Positions 1 to 12,663 of a DNA stretch of 64,000 nt are shown here, one piece after another (the stretch's first letter is position 1; each line of letters begins with the position of its first letter). The notes under the pieces are model-generated. The model had not been told where the DNA came from. It was given only the letters and a program-made list of their open reading frames with translations, and ran no database searches. Source of the DNA: Paractinoplanes maris (GTDB lineage: Bacteria; Actinomycetota; Actinomycetes; Mycobacteriales; Micromonosporaceae); the NCBI RefSeq assembly GCF_023544465.1, contig NZ_JALPVL010000001.1, forward strand, positions 62,001 through 126,000, given 5' to 3'. Position numbers and translations under genes: made by a program.

Positions 1-377
1 GTGATCGCCCACGACTTCGGCATCATCTCGCCGATCACCAGGTGCAGGAACGTGACGATGATCAGGGCGAGCAGGAACGCGATGACGTGGCTCGCCACCT
101 CGGGCAGGCCGAGCGCGTGCAGGGCCGGGCCGAACAGGTGCTCGAGCGACGGCTCGGCCAGCGCGCCCAGGCCCAGCGAGCACAGCGTGATGCCGAGCTG
201 GGCGCCGGCCAGCATGACTGACAGCTCGCGGGTGCCGTCGAGCGCCGCCTTGGCCGCCCGGCTGCCGCCCGCCGCGGCTTGCTCGAGACGGTGCCGCTTG
301 CTCGCCACCAGGGCGAACTCGGCGGCGACGAAGAAGGCGTTGCCGATGAGCAGCAACGTGACCCAGAGCGCGTTCAT
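1..377 (-). CDS. CNNM-family (hemolysin-like) membrane protein, 5' part only
   Basis: The first 125 codons of a membrane protein whose remainder lies beyond the left edge. The N-terminus (MNALWVTLLLIGNAFFVAAE) is a membrane segment followed by the conserved AEF and a second hydrophobic stretch with GAQLGITLCSLGLG, typical of the CNNM domain found in CorC/HlyC-type proteins (proposed Mg/Co transport or efflux). The ATG at 377 overlaps the stop of the upstream paralogue in an ATGA, so the two are translationally coupled. CBS and CorC domains would be expected in the missing part but are not visible. The family is secure; substrate is unknown. Confidence 0.85.
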   Translation of the reverse strand, partial: MNALWVTLLLIGNAFFVAAEFALVASKRHRLEQAAAGGSRAAKAALDGTRELSVMLAGAQLGITLCSLGLGALAEPSLEHLFGPALHALGLPEVASHVIAFLLALIIVTFLHLVIGEMMPKSWAI

Positions 378-1666
378 CGGGAGATCCGAACCGTGAGGGG
401 GACGTGCCGGTCGACGCTCTCCACCCGTACGGAAAGGGACCCGCCGTCGATGGTGACCGAGTCACCGGCCTTGGCCACCCGCCCGAGCCGGGCCAGCACC
501 AGGCCGGACACCGTCTCGTAGTCGTCGCCGACCGGCAGGTCGACGCCGGTGGCGTCGGTGATCTCGTCGATCCGCCAGCGGGCCGGCACCAGCCACGAGC
601 CGTCGGGCTGGCGCACCGGAGCGGGCTCGGCCTCGTCGTCCTCGTCGCGGATCTGGCCGACCAGTTCCTCGGCGATGTCCTCGAGCGTGATGATGCCCGC
701 GAAGCCGCCGAACTCGTCGACCACGCAGGCGAGCTGGCGGTGAGCGGAGCGCAGGCGCTCGAGCACCGCCGGCAGCCGCAGCGAGGACGGCACCAGGACC
801 GGGGCCGACATCACGGACGAGACCGGCACCGAGGAGCGCTCGGCCGGCGCGACCGCGAGGATGTCGGCGATGCTGACGACACCGACGATCTCGTCGACCT
901 CTTCACCTCGTACCGGAAAGCGGGAGCGATGGGTGTCGAGCAGGGCCACCACGTCGGCCGCCGTGCCCGTGGCTGCGATGGTGTGCACGTCGACGCGCGG
1001 GATCATGGCCTCGGCCGCCGTGCGCCCGCGGAAGTCGAGACCGCGGTCGAGCAGCGTGGAGAGCTCGTCGTCGAGGCCGCCGTTGGCCCGCGACTCACGG
1101 ATGATCTGCTCGAGGTCCTCGGAGGTCGCGCCCTCGGGCAGCTCCTCGATCGGCTCGATGCCGATGCGGCGCAGCAGACCCGCGGACGTACGGTCGAAGA
1201 GCCGGATGATCGGCCCGAAAACGGTCAGATACATCAGGGTGGAGCGACTCAGCGCCTTGGCCAGGGTCTCGGCGCGCGCGATGGCCAGGTTCTTCGGCGC
1301 CAGCTCGCCCAGCACCATCTGCACGACAGTGGCGATGAGCAGCGCGAAGGCCACCGAGATGGGCATGCTCACCGCGGCCGGCACGCCGGCCCCGCCGAGC
1401 AGCGCCGAGAGGCCCTCGCCGAGGAAGGGCTCGGCGACGTAACCCACGAGCAGGGCGGTCACGGTGATGCCGAGTTGCGACCCGGAGAGCACGAAGGAGA
1501 GGCGCTCGGTGACCTTGAGTGCCCGGACGGCGGCCTGGTCGCCCTGCTCGGCGTCGCGGCGCAAACGACCACGGTCGGCGGCGACGTAACCGAACTCCTG
1601 CGCGACGAAATAGCCGGTGACAGCGGTCACCACGAGCACCAGAAGCAAGCCGGTGAGGATCAACAC
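374..1666 (-). CDS. CNNM/CBS-domain membrane protein (hemolysin family)
   Basis: A 430-residue protein with an N-terminal CNNM transmembrane domain (roughly residues 1-200, including SGSQLGITVTALLVGYV and the GELAPKNLAIA motif), a pair of CBS domains (about 205-330, nucleotide-binding type) and a C-terminal CorC/HlyC domain (about 345-428). The family is implicated in divalent cation, mainly Mg, transport; the hemolysin name is historical. It starts with GTG at 1666 and no strong Shine-Dalgarno is visible. Tandem CNNM genes of this kind are common in actinobacteria (for example Rv1842c-Rv1841c). Its stop overlaps the start of the second copy by four bases. Function as a transporter is by family only. 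Confidence 0.9.
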   Translation of the reverse strand: MLILTGLLLVLVVTAVTGYFVAQEFGYVAADRGRLRRDAEQGDQAAVRALKVTERLSFVLSGSQLGITVTALLVGYVAEPFLGEGLSALLGGAGVPAAVSMPISVAFALLIATVVQMVLGELAPKNLAIARAETLAKALSRSTLMYLTVFGPIIRLFDRTSAGLLRRIGIEPIEELPEGATSEDLEQIIRESRANGGLDDELSTLLDRGLDFRGRTAAEAMIPRVDVHTIAATGTAADVVALLDTHRSRFPVRGEEVDEIVGVVSIADILAVAPAERSSVPVSSVMSAPVLVPSSLRLPAVLERLRSAHRQLACVVDEFGGFAGIITLEDIAEELVGQIRDEDDEAEPAPVRQPDGSWLVPARWRIDEITDATGVDLPVGDDYETVSGLVLARLGRVAKAGDSVTIDGGSLSVRVESVDRHVPLTVRISR

Positions 1667-1687
1667 GGCAGAAGGAATCCAACGGGG

Positions 1688-1706
1688 AGCCGGGCCGAGC
1701 CCGGCT
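1688..1706 (-). terminator. GC hairpin between kinase and CNNM operon
   Basis: Perfect 8-bp inverted repeat AGCCGGGC / GCCCGGCT with a 3-base loop, 67 bases downstream of the kinase stop codon and 21 bases upstream of the CNNM start. There is no U-run, so it may be a high-GC terminator of the kinase transcript or part of the CNNM leader. Confidence 0.45.
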
Positions 1707-1773
1707 GACTACTGCCGATCATGACGCAGAACAATATCAGTGCAGACTGTACGAACGCTGTGAGAAAGCCGAC

Positions 1774-3474
1774 CTAAGCTTCCACATCAAAGCTGCTCAA
1801 CACCATGTTGATCTTCGCTCGGTCACCGGTCCAGTCGAAGTCGCGGGTGGCCCAGGTGATCGCGAAGCCCCGGCCGTCCCGGGCGAACCAGCGGGTCTGG
1901 GCGTGCATGGGCGTTCCGTCCTGGTCGTACCGGTATTCCCAGTCCGCGGATTTGTAGATCAACGTCGTCTTCTCGAGCGAGACGAGCTTGTATCCGGGCA
2001 GGACTCCGGCCGCCACGAGTCGTTTGGCCTCGGCGGCGCAGGCCTTCACCGGGTCACCGGCCGGATTGCGCCCGGTGTCGAGGCTCAGCACGGTCGCGCC
2101 GGCCGGATCGCGGAAACAGAACGACGTGCCGACCCGCTGCCACGTCCAGCCGTCGGGCACCGGCATGCGGAAGCCGGACCCGTCGCTGAAGTAGGACCAA
2201 CCCGAGATGAGCCCGAAGGGGCCGACTCCGCGGACCGCCGAGCGCTGCGGGGTCGACGGAAGCGTGCTCGGCTCCGGCCGGCGGCAGGCGGCCGCCGAGA
2301 AGCCGGTGGCGCCCGCGGCCATCGCGGTGGACGCGGAGGCCGTGCTGGGCGGTGGTGCCGCGTCCGGCGACCCGTCGCGCACCAGATAGCCGGCCAGAAT
2401 GCCGCCGACACCGAGCACAGCGACCAGGGCCAGACCGGCCGCAACCACGGTCGAGCGCTGGTGATGCCGGGAGCCGTCCGGTGGCGGCGGGTCGCCGTGG
2501 ACCGGAGGCGACAGCACACCGACCCCGGGGCTGACCGACGCGCGGACCGCGGCCGACTGATCGATCTCGGACGCGATCATCGCCCGGGCCGCGCGCGGAG
2601 ACGGCACCCGCGGTGGCGCCGGAGTGGAGGCGACGATCATGCGGAGGCGGCGGTCGACCTCGATCGCGGTGAGCCGCTCGCGGGGGACGCGGCGCAGCAG
2701 CCCGGTCAGCACCGGGCCCAGCATCCCGGCCCGCGACGGCGGGTCCGGCTCCTCCGTGGCCAGCGCCATCAGCGTGGCCATGGCGTTCTCGCGGGCATAG
2801 GGCGACCGGCCCTCGACGGCGGCGTAGAGCGTGGCGCCCAGCGACCACAGGTCGGACTCGGGCGACGACGTGCCGTCCTTGGCGCGCTCCGGAGACACGT
2901 ACTGCGGGGAGCCGACGACCAGGCCGGGGCCGGTGACGGTGCCGTCGTCCACAAAGGTGGCCAGACCGAAATCGGTCAGCACGACACGACCGTCGTCGCC
3001 GATCAGAACGTTGTGCGGCTTGACGTCGCGGTGCAGCACCCCGGCGGTGTGCGCGGCCCGCAAGGCGTCCAGCAACGCCACGCCGATGCGGGCAGCGGTG
3101 GCCGGCGAGAACGGGCCGTCCTCGTGGATCACCTGGTGCAGCGACCGGGACGGCACGTACTCCATCACGATCCAGGGCAGGCCCTCGAAGTGCACGACGT
3201 CATAGATGCGGACGACGTGCGGGTGGTTGAGCCGCCCGGCGCTGCGAGCCTCGCGCAGGGTGCGGTCGCGCAGCCGGATGCGCTCCTCGTCGGTCATCCA
3301 CTCGGGCGGGACGAACTCCTTGACCGCGACGTCACGGTCGAGCATCTCGTCACGGGCCAGCCAGACGCGGCCCATGCCGCCGGAACCGACCGGCTCGCCC
3401 AAGCGATACCGACCGGCGACGAGCATGCGTGCGACCGCCATCCCGCCCCCACCCGTCGACTCGGTCTCAACCAT
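1774..3474 (-). CDS. membrane-anchored Ser/Thr protein kinase (PknB-like)
   Basis: A 566-residue receptor-type kinase. The cytoplasmic kinase domain (about 22-285) has the glycine loop GSGGMGRV (30-37), the ATP-binding lysine VAVKEF (K52), catalytic HRDVKPHN (148-155), DFG (168-170) and the activation-loop end SPERA (194-198), so it should be active. A proline-rich linker leads to one transmembrane helix (about 342-364) and a roughly 200-residue extracellular domain without PASTA repeats that I do not recognise; it contains Trp/Tyr-rich strands (SGWSYFSDGSGF). It lies 30 bases downstream of the sortase gene in the same direction, so DUF4397, sortase and kinase probably form one transcription unit. 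Start ATG at 3474 has an AGGCAGG element before it. Ligand and targets are unknown. Confidence 0.9.
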   Translation of the reverse strand: MVETESTGGGGMAVARMLVAGRYRLGEPVGSGGMGRVWLARDEMLDRDVAVKEFVPPEWMTDEERIRLRDRTLREARSAGRLNHPHVVRIYDVVHFEGLPWIVMEYVPSRSLHQVIHEDGPFSPATAARIGVALLDALRAAHTAGVLHRDVKPHNVLIGDDGRVVLTDFGLATFVDDGTVTGPGLVVGSPQYVSPERAKDGTSSPESDLWSLGATLYAAVEGRSPYARENAMATLMALATEEPDPPSRAGMLGPVLTGLLRRVPRERLTAIEVDRRLRMIVASTPAPPRVPSPRAARAMIASEIDQSAAVRASVSPGVGVLSPPVHGDPPPPDGSRHHQRSTVVAAGLALVAVLGVGGILAGYLVRDGSPDAAPPPSTASASTAMAAGATGFSAAACRRPEPSTLPSTPQRSAVRGVGPFGLISGWSYFSDGSGFRMPVPDGWTWQRVGTSFCFRDPAGATVLSLDTGRNPAGDPVKACAAEAKRLVAAGVLPGYKLVSLEKTTLIYKSADWEYRYDQDGTPMHAQTRWFARDGRGFAITWATRDFDWTGDRAKINMVLSSFDVEA

Positions 3475-3504
3475 AATTCGGCCTGCCTGACAGTGGAATG
3501 ACGA

Positions 3505-4644
3505 TCACCCGGTCACCGCGTAGACCACGAGATTGTCGCGGTAGGACCGCAGCGTCCGGTCGAACACACCACCACAGGTGATGAGTCGCAACTGGCGGTC
3601 GGGCGTCGGCCCGTACACCTCGTCGGTCGGGAATTCGGTCTTGGGATACCAGCGGATTGCCGTGACGATGAAACTGACGGTCGCGCCGCCGCGGACGACG
3701 TCGATGCGGTCACCGGCGGCGAGCTCGCGCAACCGGTAGAAGACCGCGGGACCCGACTTGGAGTCGACGTGGCCGGCGATGACGGCCGGTCCGGTGTCGC
3801 CGGGAGCGGTGCCGCCGGCATACCAGCCGGCCTTGGCGAAGGCCCGGGGTGGCTGCAGGGCACCATCGTTGCCGATGGCGAGCGTCTCGAGCGGGGTGTC
3901 GACCTTGATGGCGCCGACCCGCAGCCGGGTCGGGACGCCGGTGGGGGCGGCGGCGACGCTGCCGAACGGATCGCCGGCGGGTCGCCCGGCCGCGGGTCGC
4001 CCGGCCGCCTCGGATGCCGTCGGCGCCGCGCTTTGGGCCTGGGCACCCCATCGACCGAGATCGCTGTCCGGACGATCGGTGACGGCGAGATATCCCGCGC
4101 CGGCGGCGAACGCGGCCACCGTCGCGGCCACGGCCGGCAGCGCGGCCCGGCGGATCAACCCCTTCTTTCGTACGGGGTGAGGGCCGTCCTTCGGTAGCTG
4201 GCCGGCCGCCGTCGCCGTCGGAAGACTCGGCTCATGATTCTCGGGTGCGTGATTCATGATCATGGGAGCGTCGGGCGGACCGACGGCTTCCCGCGCGTCT
4301 TCCCGCGCGTCGGAGTCGGCCGGCGCCGGCGGCCGGATGGGCGGCGCGGTGATGACGCTCGCCCGCGGAAACACCCGCCGGGGAAACGGCGCGGCGGACT
4401 GCCCCAACCGGAGGAGCCGGCTCGGCTTGGGCCGCGGGATCGAGAGAGCACCGGGCACGACGGCCCGCGCCCGGACGGGCCCGGGCTTGACGACTTTCGC
4501 CACCCCACGGGCCATCCAGCCCAGCCCCTCGGACTCCCCGGCCTCCGTCGCCCTCGGGACGCTGTGGACCGTGGCCGCCGCGCGCGCCTCGGGGCTGACC
4601 GGGACGCGGACGATCAGCGGGGTGTCGGTGTCCTCGGCCGCCAC
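3505..4644 (-). CDS. class F sortase (actinobacterial)
   Basis: A transpeptidase-fold protein of 379 residues. After a 160-residue Pro/Ala/Arg-rich cytoplasmic extension comes a transmembrane helix (about 166-188) and an extracellular sortase domain (about 238-379) with catalytic His in AGHVDS (H292), Cys in LITCGG (C357) and Arg downstream (R366 or R369). The LITC motif and the lack of a class A/B helix layout fit class F. The GTG at 4644 is chosen because a GAGG element sits seven bases upstream and overlaps the stop of the preceding DUF4397 gene, which implies coupling. The long basic N-terminal extension is unusual; an internal start near residue 128-130 cannot be excluded. Sortases join cell-wall proteins to the envelope; the substrate here is presumably the neighbouring DUF4397 protein. 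Confidence 0.85.
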   Translation of the reverse strand: MAAEDTDTPLIVRVPVSPEARAAATVHSVPRATEAGESEGLGWMARGVAKVVKPGPVRARAVVPGALSIPRPKPSRLLRLGQSAAPFPRRVFPRASVITAPPIRPPAPADSDAREDAREAVGPPDAPMIMNHAPENHEPSLPTATAAGQLPKDGPHPVRKKGLIRRAALPAVAATVAAFAAGAGYLAVTDRPDSDLGRWGAQAQSAAPTASEAAGRPAAGRPAGDPFGSVAAAPTGVPTRLRVGAIKVDTPLETLAIGNDGALQPPRAFAKAGWYAGGTAPGDTGPAVIAGHVDSKSGPAVFYRLRELAAGDRIDVVRGGATVSFIVTAIRWYPKTEFPTDEVYGPTPDRQLRLITCGGVFDRTLRSYRDNLVVYAVTG

Positions 4645-4653
4645 CGGAGGACC

Positions 4654-5502
4654 TCAGGCGGTGCGGAGCCGGCGGCGGAGGGCAACCACGAGACCCCCGG
4701 TCAGCAGCGCGGCCGCGACGGCTGTCAGGACGATGCCGGTGACCGGCGACGACGGGCTGGTGCCGCCCACGCCGGTGGCCACGCTGCCCAGCGGGACCGT
4801 GCCCTGGCGTTCGGCGTCGACGTGCAGCTCGGGCTTGAGCCCGCCCGCGTTGTCGTCCAGCACCACCAGCGAATAGACGCTGCCCGGGCCCAGCGTGCAC
4901 GGCAGCTCGCTGGTGCGGCCGCCGCCGGTGGGCTCCACCTCGACACTCCACTTGCCGGGTTTGACCTCGCGATAGGCCGTCGTGGTGGCGAACTCGACAC
5001 CGTCCGCGATCGTGGTGCCGTTCTTGCCGGCGACGTCGAGCACGGGCGCCTTGACCGAGGCCTGGATGATCCGCACCTTCGACTTGCCCGGGTCGGGCAG
5101 GCGCAGGTCGTCCTCGATCACGCGCAGGCCCAGGTCGGCGAACCGGCCCACGCCGGCCACCGTGTAGGCGCCTTTGTTCTCCACCGTGACCTGGGTGGTG
5201 ATCACCGGTTTCTCGGTCGCGGGGGCACCGGCCTTGCGCATGGCCACCTGGTAGGTGCCGGTGGGCAGGCGCAGATAGCGCGACATGTCGCCGTAGGCGA
5301 CGGCGCGGAAGGTCTGCGGCTCGACACCGCCGGAGTCGGCCTTGAGATAGACGTCGACCGCGGGCGTGTCCGGCGACAGGTGCGCGAGACGCACATAACC
5401 GTCACCGGCCGCGGCGTGCGCGGGGGTCGCACCGAGGGCCACCATCGTCAGCGCCGCCGTAAGGGCAGCGAGGCGCCGCAGCTGGGTGATCGGAAGGGAC
5501 AC
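4654..5502 (-). CDS. secreted DUF4397-domain protein with C-terminal membrane anchor
   Basis: A 282-residue exported protein: signal peptide with Ala-rich cleavage region (about 1-31, ending THPAHAAA-like APAHA), then a DUF4397 beta-sandwich domain beginning YVRLAHLSPDTPAVDVYL (about 36-56) and a second similar half ending near 215, a Ser/Pro spacer, and a C-terminal hydrophobic helix followed by RRRLRTA. That tail looks like a cell-wall sorting signal, but there is no LPXTG; only SPVTG precedes the helix. GTG start at 5502 has a good AAGGAGG. DUF4397 proteins commonly neighbour class F sortases in actinobacteria, and the 9-base gap to the sortase gene supports an enzyme-substrate pair. The role is not known. 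Confidence 0.85.
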   Translation of the reverse strand: MSLPITQLRRLAALTAALTMVALGATPAHAAAGDGYVRLAHLSPDTPAVDVYLKADSGGVEPQTFRAVAYGDMSRYLRLPTGTYQVAMRKAGAPATEKPVITTQVTVENKGAYTVAGVGRFADLGLRVIEDDLRLPDPGKSKVRIIQASVKAPVLDVAGKNGTTIADGVEFATTTAYREVKPGKWSVEVEPTGGGRTSELPCTLGPGSVYSLVVLDDNAGGLKPELHVDAERQGTVPLGSVATGVGGTSPSSPVTGIVLTAVAAALLTGGLVVALRRRLRTA

Positions 5503-5642
5503 GGAGCCTCCTTCATCGATGAAGTTCGTGCATTACGAGTGGCGCTATGTATATCCAGCCGTCACTCGATCGCACCATGGTCCGGCACGTCAAGAAATTC
5601 CGCTGGGCGGACGTCCGACCCGTGCCCGGATGACCATTACGC

Positions 5643-5666
5643 GGGTATTCAGTTTTTGTCATACCC
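5643..5666. promoter_or_regulatory. inverted repeat upstream of lhr
   Basis: GGGTAT and ATACCC arms separated by a 12-base A/T-rich spacer, ending 18 bases before the lhr GTG. It sits in the 182-bp divergent region between the DUF4397 gene and lhr, which is the most AT-rich non-coding stretch nearby. It could be an operator or overlap a promoter; nothing more can be said from sequence. Confidence 0.3.
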
Positions 5667-5684
5667 CCGAGAGAGCATGGTGGG

Positions 5685-10241
<4,557 letters not shown>

Positions 10242-10270
10242 CCACAGCGAGATGCCCGAGCGGCCGCGCG

Positions 10271-10484
10271 GCGAGCCGGCCGGGTGGGTGCTGCGAGCCA
10301 GCCGGGTGGGCGCTACGAGCCGGCCGGGTGGGCGGGGCCGGGTGGGCAGGGCGAGCCGGCCGAGTGGGCGGGGCCGGGTGGGCACTGCGAGCCGGCCGGG
10401 TGGGCGCTACGAGCCGGCCGGGTGGGCGGGGCCGGGTGGGCGGCGAGCCGGCCGGATGGGCGCTGCGAGCCGGGCGGGTAGGCG
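10271..10484. repeat. G-rich minisatellite, eight units of two lengths
   Basis: Eight tandem copies of a unit beginning GCGAGCCGGCCGGGTGGGC. Five units are 20-23 bp and three are 33-36 bp; the longer ones carry an extra GGGGCCGGGTGGGC. Each long unit has four or more runs of three or more G separated by one or two bases (10326-10346, 10366-10382, 10420-10440), a strong G-quadruplex motif on the plus (lhr sense) strand. It fills most of the 334-bp gap between the lhr stop and the end of the next minus-strand gene. The rest of the gap (10242-10270, 10485-10575) shows no gene. Confidence 0.9.
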
Positions 10485-10575
10485 GCGGCGTCGACCAGCG
10501 GCCGGCGCACGCTTGCGCGATGGCACGGCCCGCGACGGCCTGGGGTAGCGCGGCGCGAGGTGTTGGTGCGCGAGG

Positions 10576-11457
10576 CTAGTGGGGGTGGTCGGGGTGGAGG
10601 CCGTCGGTCAGTTCGCGGTAGGCGTCCAGGACGGAGCGGGTGCGGTCCGCCAGGTCGGCGGCGGTGTCGGCCGGGGTGATCGCGAGCGATTCGGGGTGGG
10701 TGGAGCCGAGCGTCTCTTCGGCGGCGCGGATGGCCTGGCGCATCTCGTCCTCGCGGATGAACTCGCGTCCCGCCTGTTCGGCGCGGCGCAGGCTGGACTC
10801 GCGGCGGGCCAGGTCGGCTTCGACCTCGGCCAGGGCCTTCTCGGTCGCCTGCAGATGGCTGCGCAGCTCCAAGGCGGTCTGGTCGGAGGGCGACTGGGCG
10901 GCGAAGTCGGGACGGCTGAGATCGGCCAGCACGAGGGCGAGCCGCTGGCGGCGGGCCAGCACGCCGGAGATCTCCCACAGCGAGTCGGCCAGCATCGCCT
11001 CGGCCTCGGCGGTGTCGACCAGGGAACCGAGGCGGGGCCAGGTCCGGCTGACCGAGTCGGCGAGGGTGATCGCCTCGTCGAAGGCGGCGCGTTCCGCGGG
11101 CGCGATCAGCGTGCGGGCGTCGTCCGCGGCTGGTGGGTTTCGCTTCGCCCGGCGGCGACGGCGGATGACCGGCTCGACGTAGGCCGCGCCGAAGAAGACC
11201 GCGGCGGCCACCAGGATGCCGACTTCGGCCGCTCCCAGCACGGCGACGAGTCCGCCGCCGACCATCGGCGCCAGGACCAACCAGCCCGTGCCGGACCGTT
11301 CCTCCGGTTCACCGAGTTCGCGCACCTGGGGCACGGTCGCCTCGACCAGCGCCGTCCAGGGCCGGCGCACGAGCAGGGCACCGTCCAGCCGCAGCCGCCG
11401 GCGGGAGACGACAGTGGCCACCCGGTCCCGCGCGACATAGAGCCGCGACCCCGTCAC
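10576..11457 (-). CDS. membrane protein of unknown function with coiled-coil tail
   Basis: I do not recognise this 293-residue protein. With the GTG at 11457, preceded by GGGGAGG, the N-terminal 80 residues contain paired positive charges (SRRRLRLDG), then two adjacent hydrophobic segments (about 62-97, WLVLAPMVGGGLVAVLGAA and following) form a hairpin in the membrane, followed by RRRRRAKR and a long Glu/Arg/Leu-rich cytoplasmic region (about 120-270) with heptad-like character (LQATEKALAEVEADLARRES). It ends in a His/Pro tail. An in-frame start at 11550 would add 31 unlikely residues. It is isolated between two repeat arrays and convergent with lhr. Confidence 0.7.
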   Translation of the reverse strand: MTGSRLYVARDRVATVVSRRRLRLDGALLVRRPWTALVEATVPQVRELGEPEERSGTGWLVLAPMVGGGLVAVLGAAEVGILVAAAVFFGAAYVEPVIRRRRRAKRNPPAADDARTLIAPAERAAFDEAITLADSVSRTWPRLGSLVDTAEAEAMLADSLWEISGVLARRQRLALVLADLSRPDFAAQSPSDQTALELRSHLQATEKALAEVEADLARRESSLRRAEQAGREFIREDEMRQAIRAAEETLGSTHPESLAITPADTAADLADRTRSVLDAYRELTDGLHPDHPH

Positions 11458-11583
11458 CCTGCCTCCCCCGTCAGTCCGACCAGAAGAATAGGGCAACCCT
11501 GGCACGCTCGTCGTCCACCGTTCGACCCGCCTGCCGCGATGCTTCAGCACGAAGTCACCAGAGGGCCGCGGTCCACCCCGAGA

Positions 11584-12586
11584 CTAGACAGGCCGCGCGA
11601 GATCGGCTCGGGTCAGTTCGGCGCAGGGAGTAGTGGTCGGTGGCAGGTGGCCGGCCAGATAGGCGGCCGGGGAGACGCCCATGAAAGCCCGGAAGTCGGT
11701 GATCATGTGGGCCTGGTCGAAGAAACCGGCCTCGACGGCTAAGGCCGACCAACCGCCGGTGCCGGCACCCGGACCCGAACCCGCCCCGGACCCGGGCCTG
11801 CACGCGGACCCGCACCTGGGCCGGCGCCTGGACCCGCACCCGAACCCGCACCTGGACCCGGGCCCGCGCCTGGACCCACGCCTGGACCCGCACCTGGACC
11901 CGCGCCTCGGCCCGCACCCGGACCCGCACCCGAGCCCGAGCCCGCGCCTGGGCCGGCGCTTGCGCCGGCCAGGATCCGGCGCAAGCGGCTGATGCGGGCG
12001 AAGTGCTTGGGTGACAGCCCGATCTCGCGGGCGAAGAGCCCGCGGAGATAGCGTTCACTGACCCCGAGTTCGGCGGCGACCGTGGCCAGGCGTGGTGAAG
12101 TCGTCAGCGCGTGCGCCGCGGCCTCCACGAGATCGCGCCCACCGGTGTTCGCGCCGGCATCGTCACGGGCCGGCCCAGCGCCTGATCGATGCGGGGCACC
12201 GGCCGGAGGGTGGCGGCCCGGGCGGCCAGCGCTTGTTGCAGCCGGGAGATGACCAGGGGGACGTCGGGGCCGGCGTCGGTCAGGGCCTCGGTCAGCCGGG
12301 CGCCGGCGGCACCCCACAGGTCGGTGATGCGGACTGTCTTGTCGACCAGCTCGGCGGCGGGCACGCCCAGGAGCGGACGGGCCAGGCCGGGACGCAACCG
12401 CAGCCGGACGCAGACCGGAACGCCCCGGCCGGGGTGGTATCGGCCCCGGGTGCGCGGCCCCACCACGAACAGCTCGCTGCGGCCGGAGGCCGTGGTGCGG
12501 AAGGCGAGCGCTGTCGCCACGTCGGGCACCTGAACCACCGCAGCCTCGTCGGTCAGGCCGGACATCACCTCGACATCGGCTAGCAC
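11584..12586 (-). pseudogene. AraC-family regulator, frameshifted and interrupted by a repeat
   Basis: The remains of an AraC/XylS regulator lie in three frames. From the GTG at 12586 the N-terminal sensory half reads to about 12170 (ending RPVPRIDQALGR). The first helix-turn-helix then continues in another frame (LATVAAELGVSERYLRGLFA, then SPKHFARISRLRRIL) to about 11965. The second half (LAVEAGFFDQAHMITDFRAF, then GVSPAAYLAGH) is in the third frame and ends with TAG at 11584-11586. Between the two DNA-binding halves, where a short loop is normal, lies a 200-bp GC-rich repeat. No single frame spans the gene, so it should be inactive unless the assembly is wrong in this repeat. It is divergent from an NmrA-like gene, a common AraC-target layout. 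Confidence 0.75.
11757..11962. repeat. GC-rich 6/12-bp repeat inside the AraC-type gene
   Basis: About 200 bp of imperfect tandem repeats with the plus-strand core CGCACCTGGACC and variants, showing 6- and 12-base periodicity. On the minus strand in the helix-turn-helix frame it would encode Gly-Ala-Gly-Pro repeats. It separates the two halves of the DNA-binding domain of the broken regulator. Confidence 0.85.
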
Positions 12587-12663
12587 GAGGCCACGCTACG
12601 CCCGCGACGTCGCCGGGCGGCAGTGCCGAAACTTCCAATACGGCGGCCCGGCCCCGCTTCACC

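Noticed and set aside
10271-10484. CRISPR-like array
   Set aside because: Units are directly tandem with no unique spacers and no cas genes are near. The same applies to the arrays at 11757-11962 and 36033-36241.
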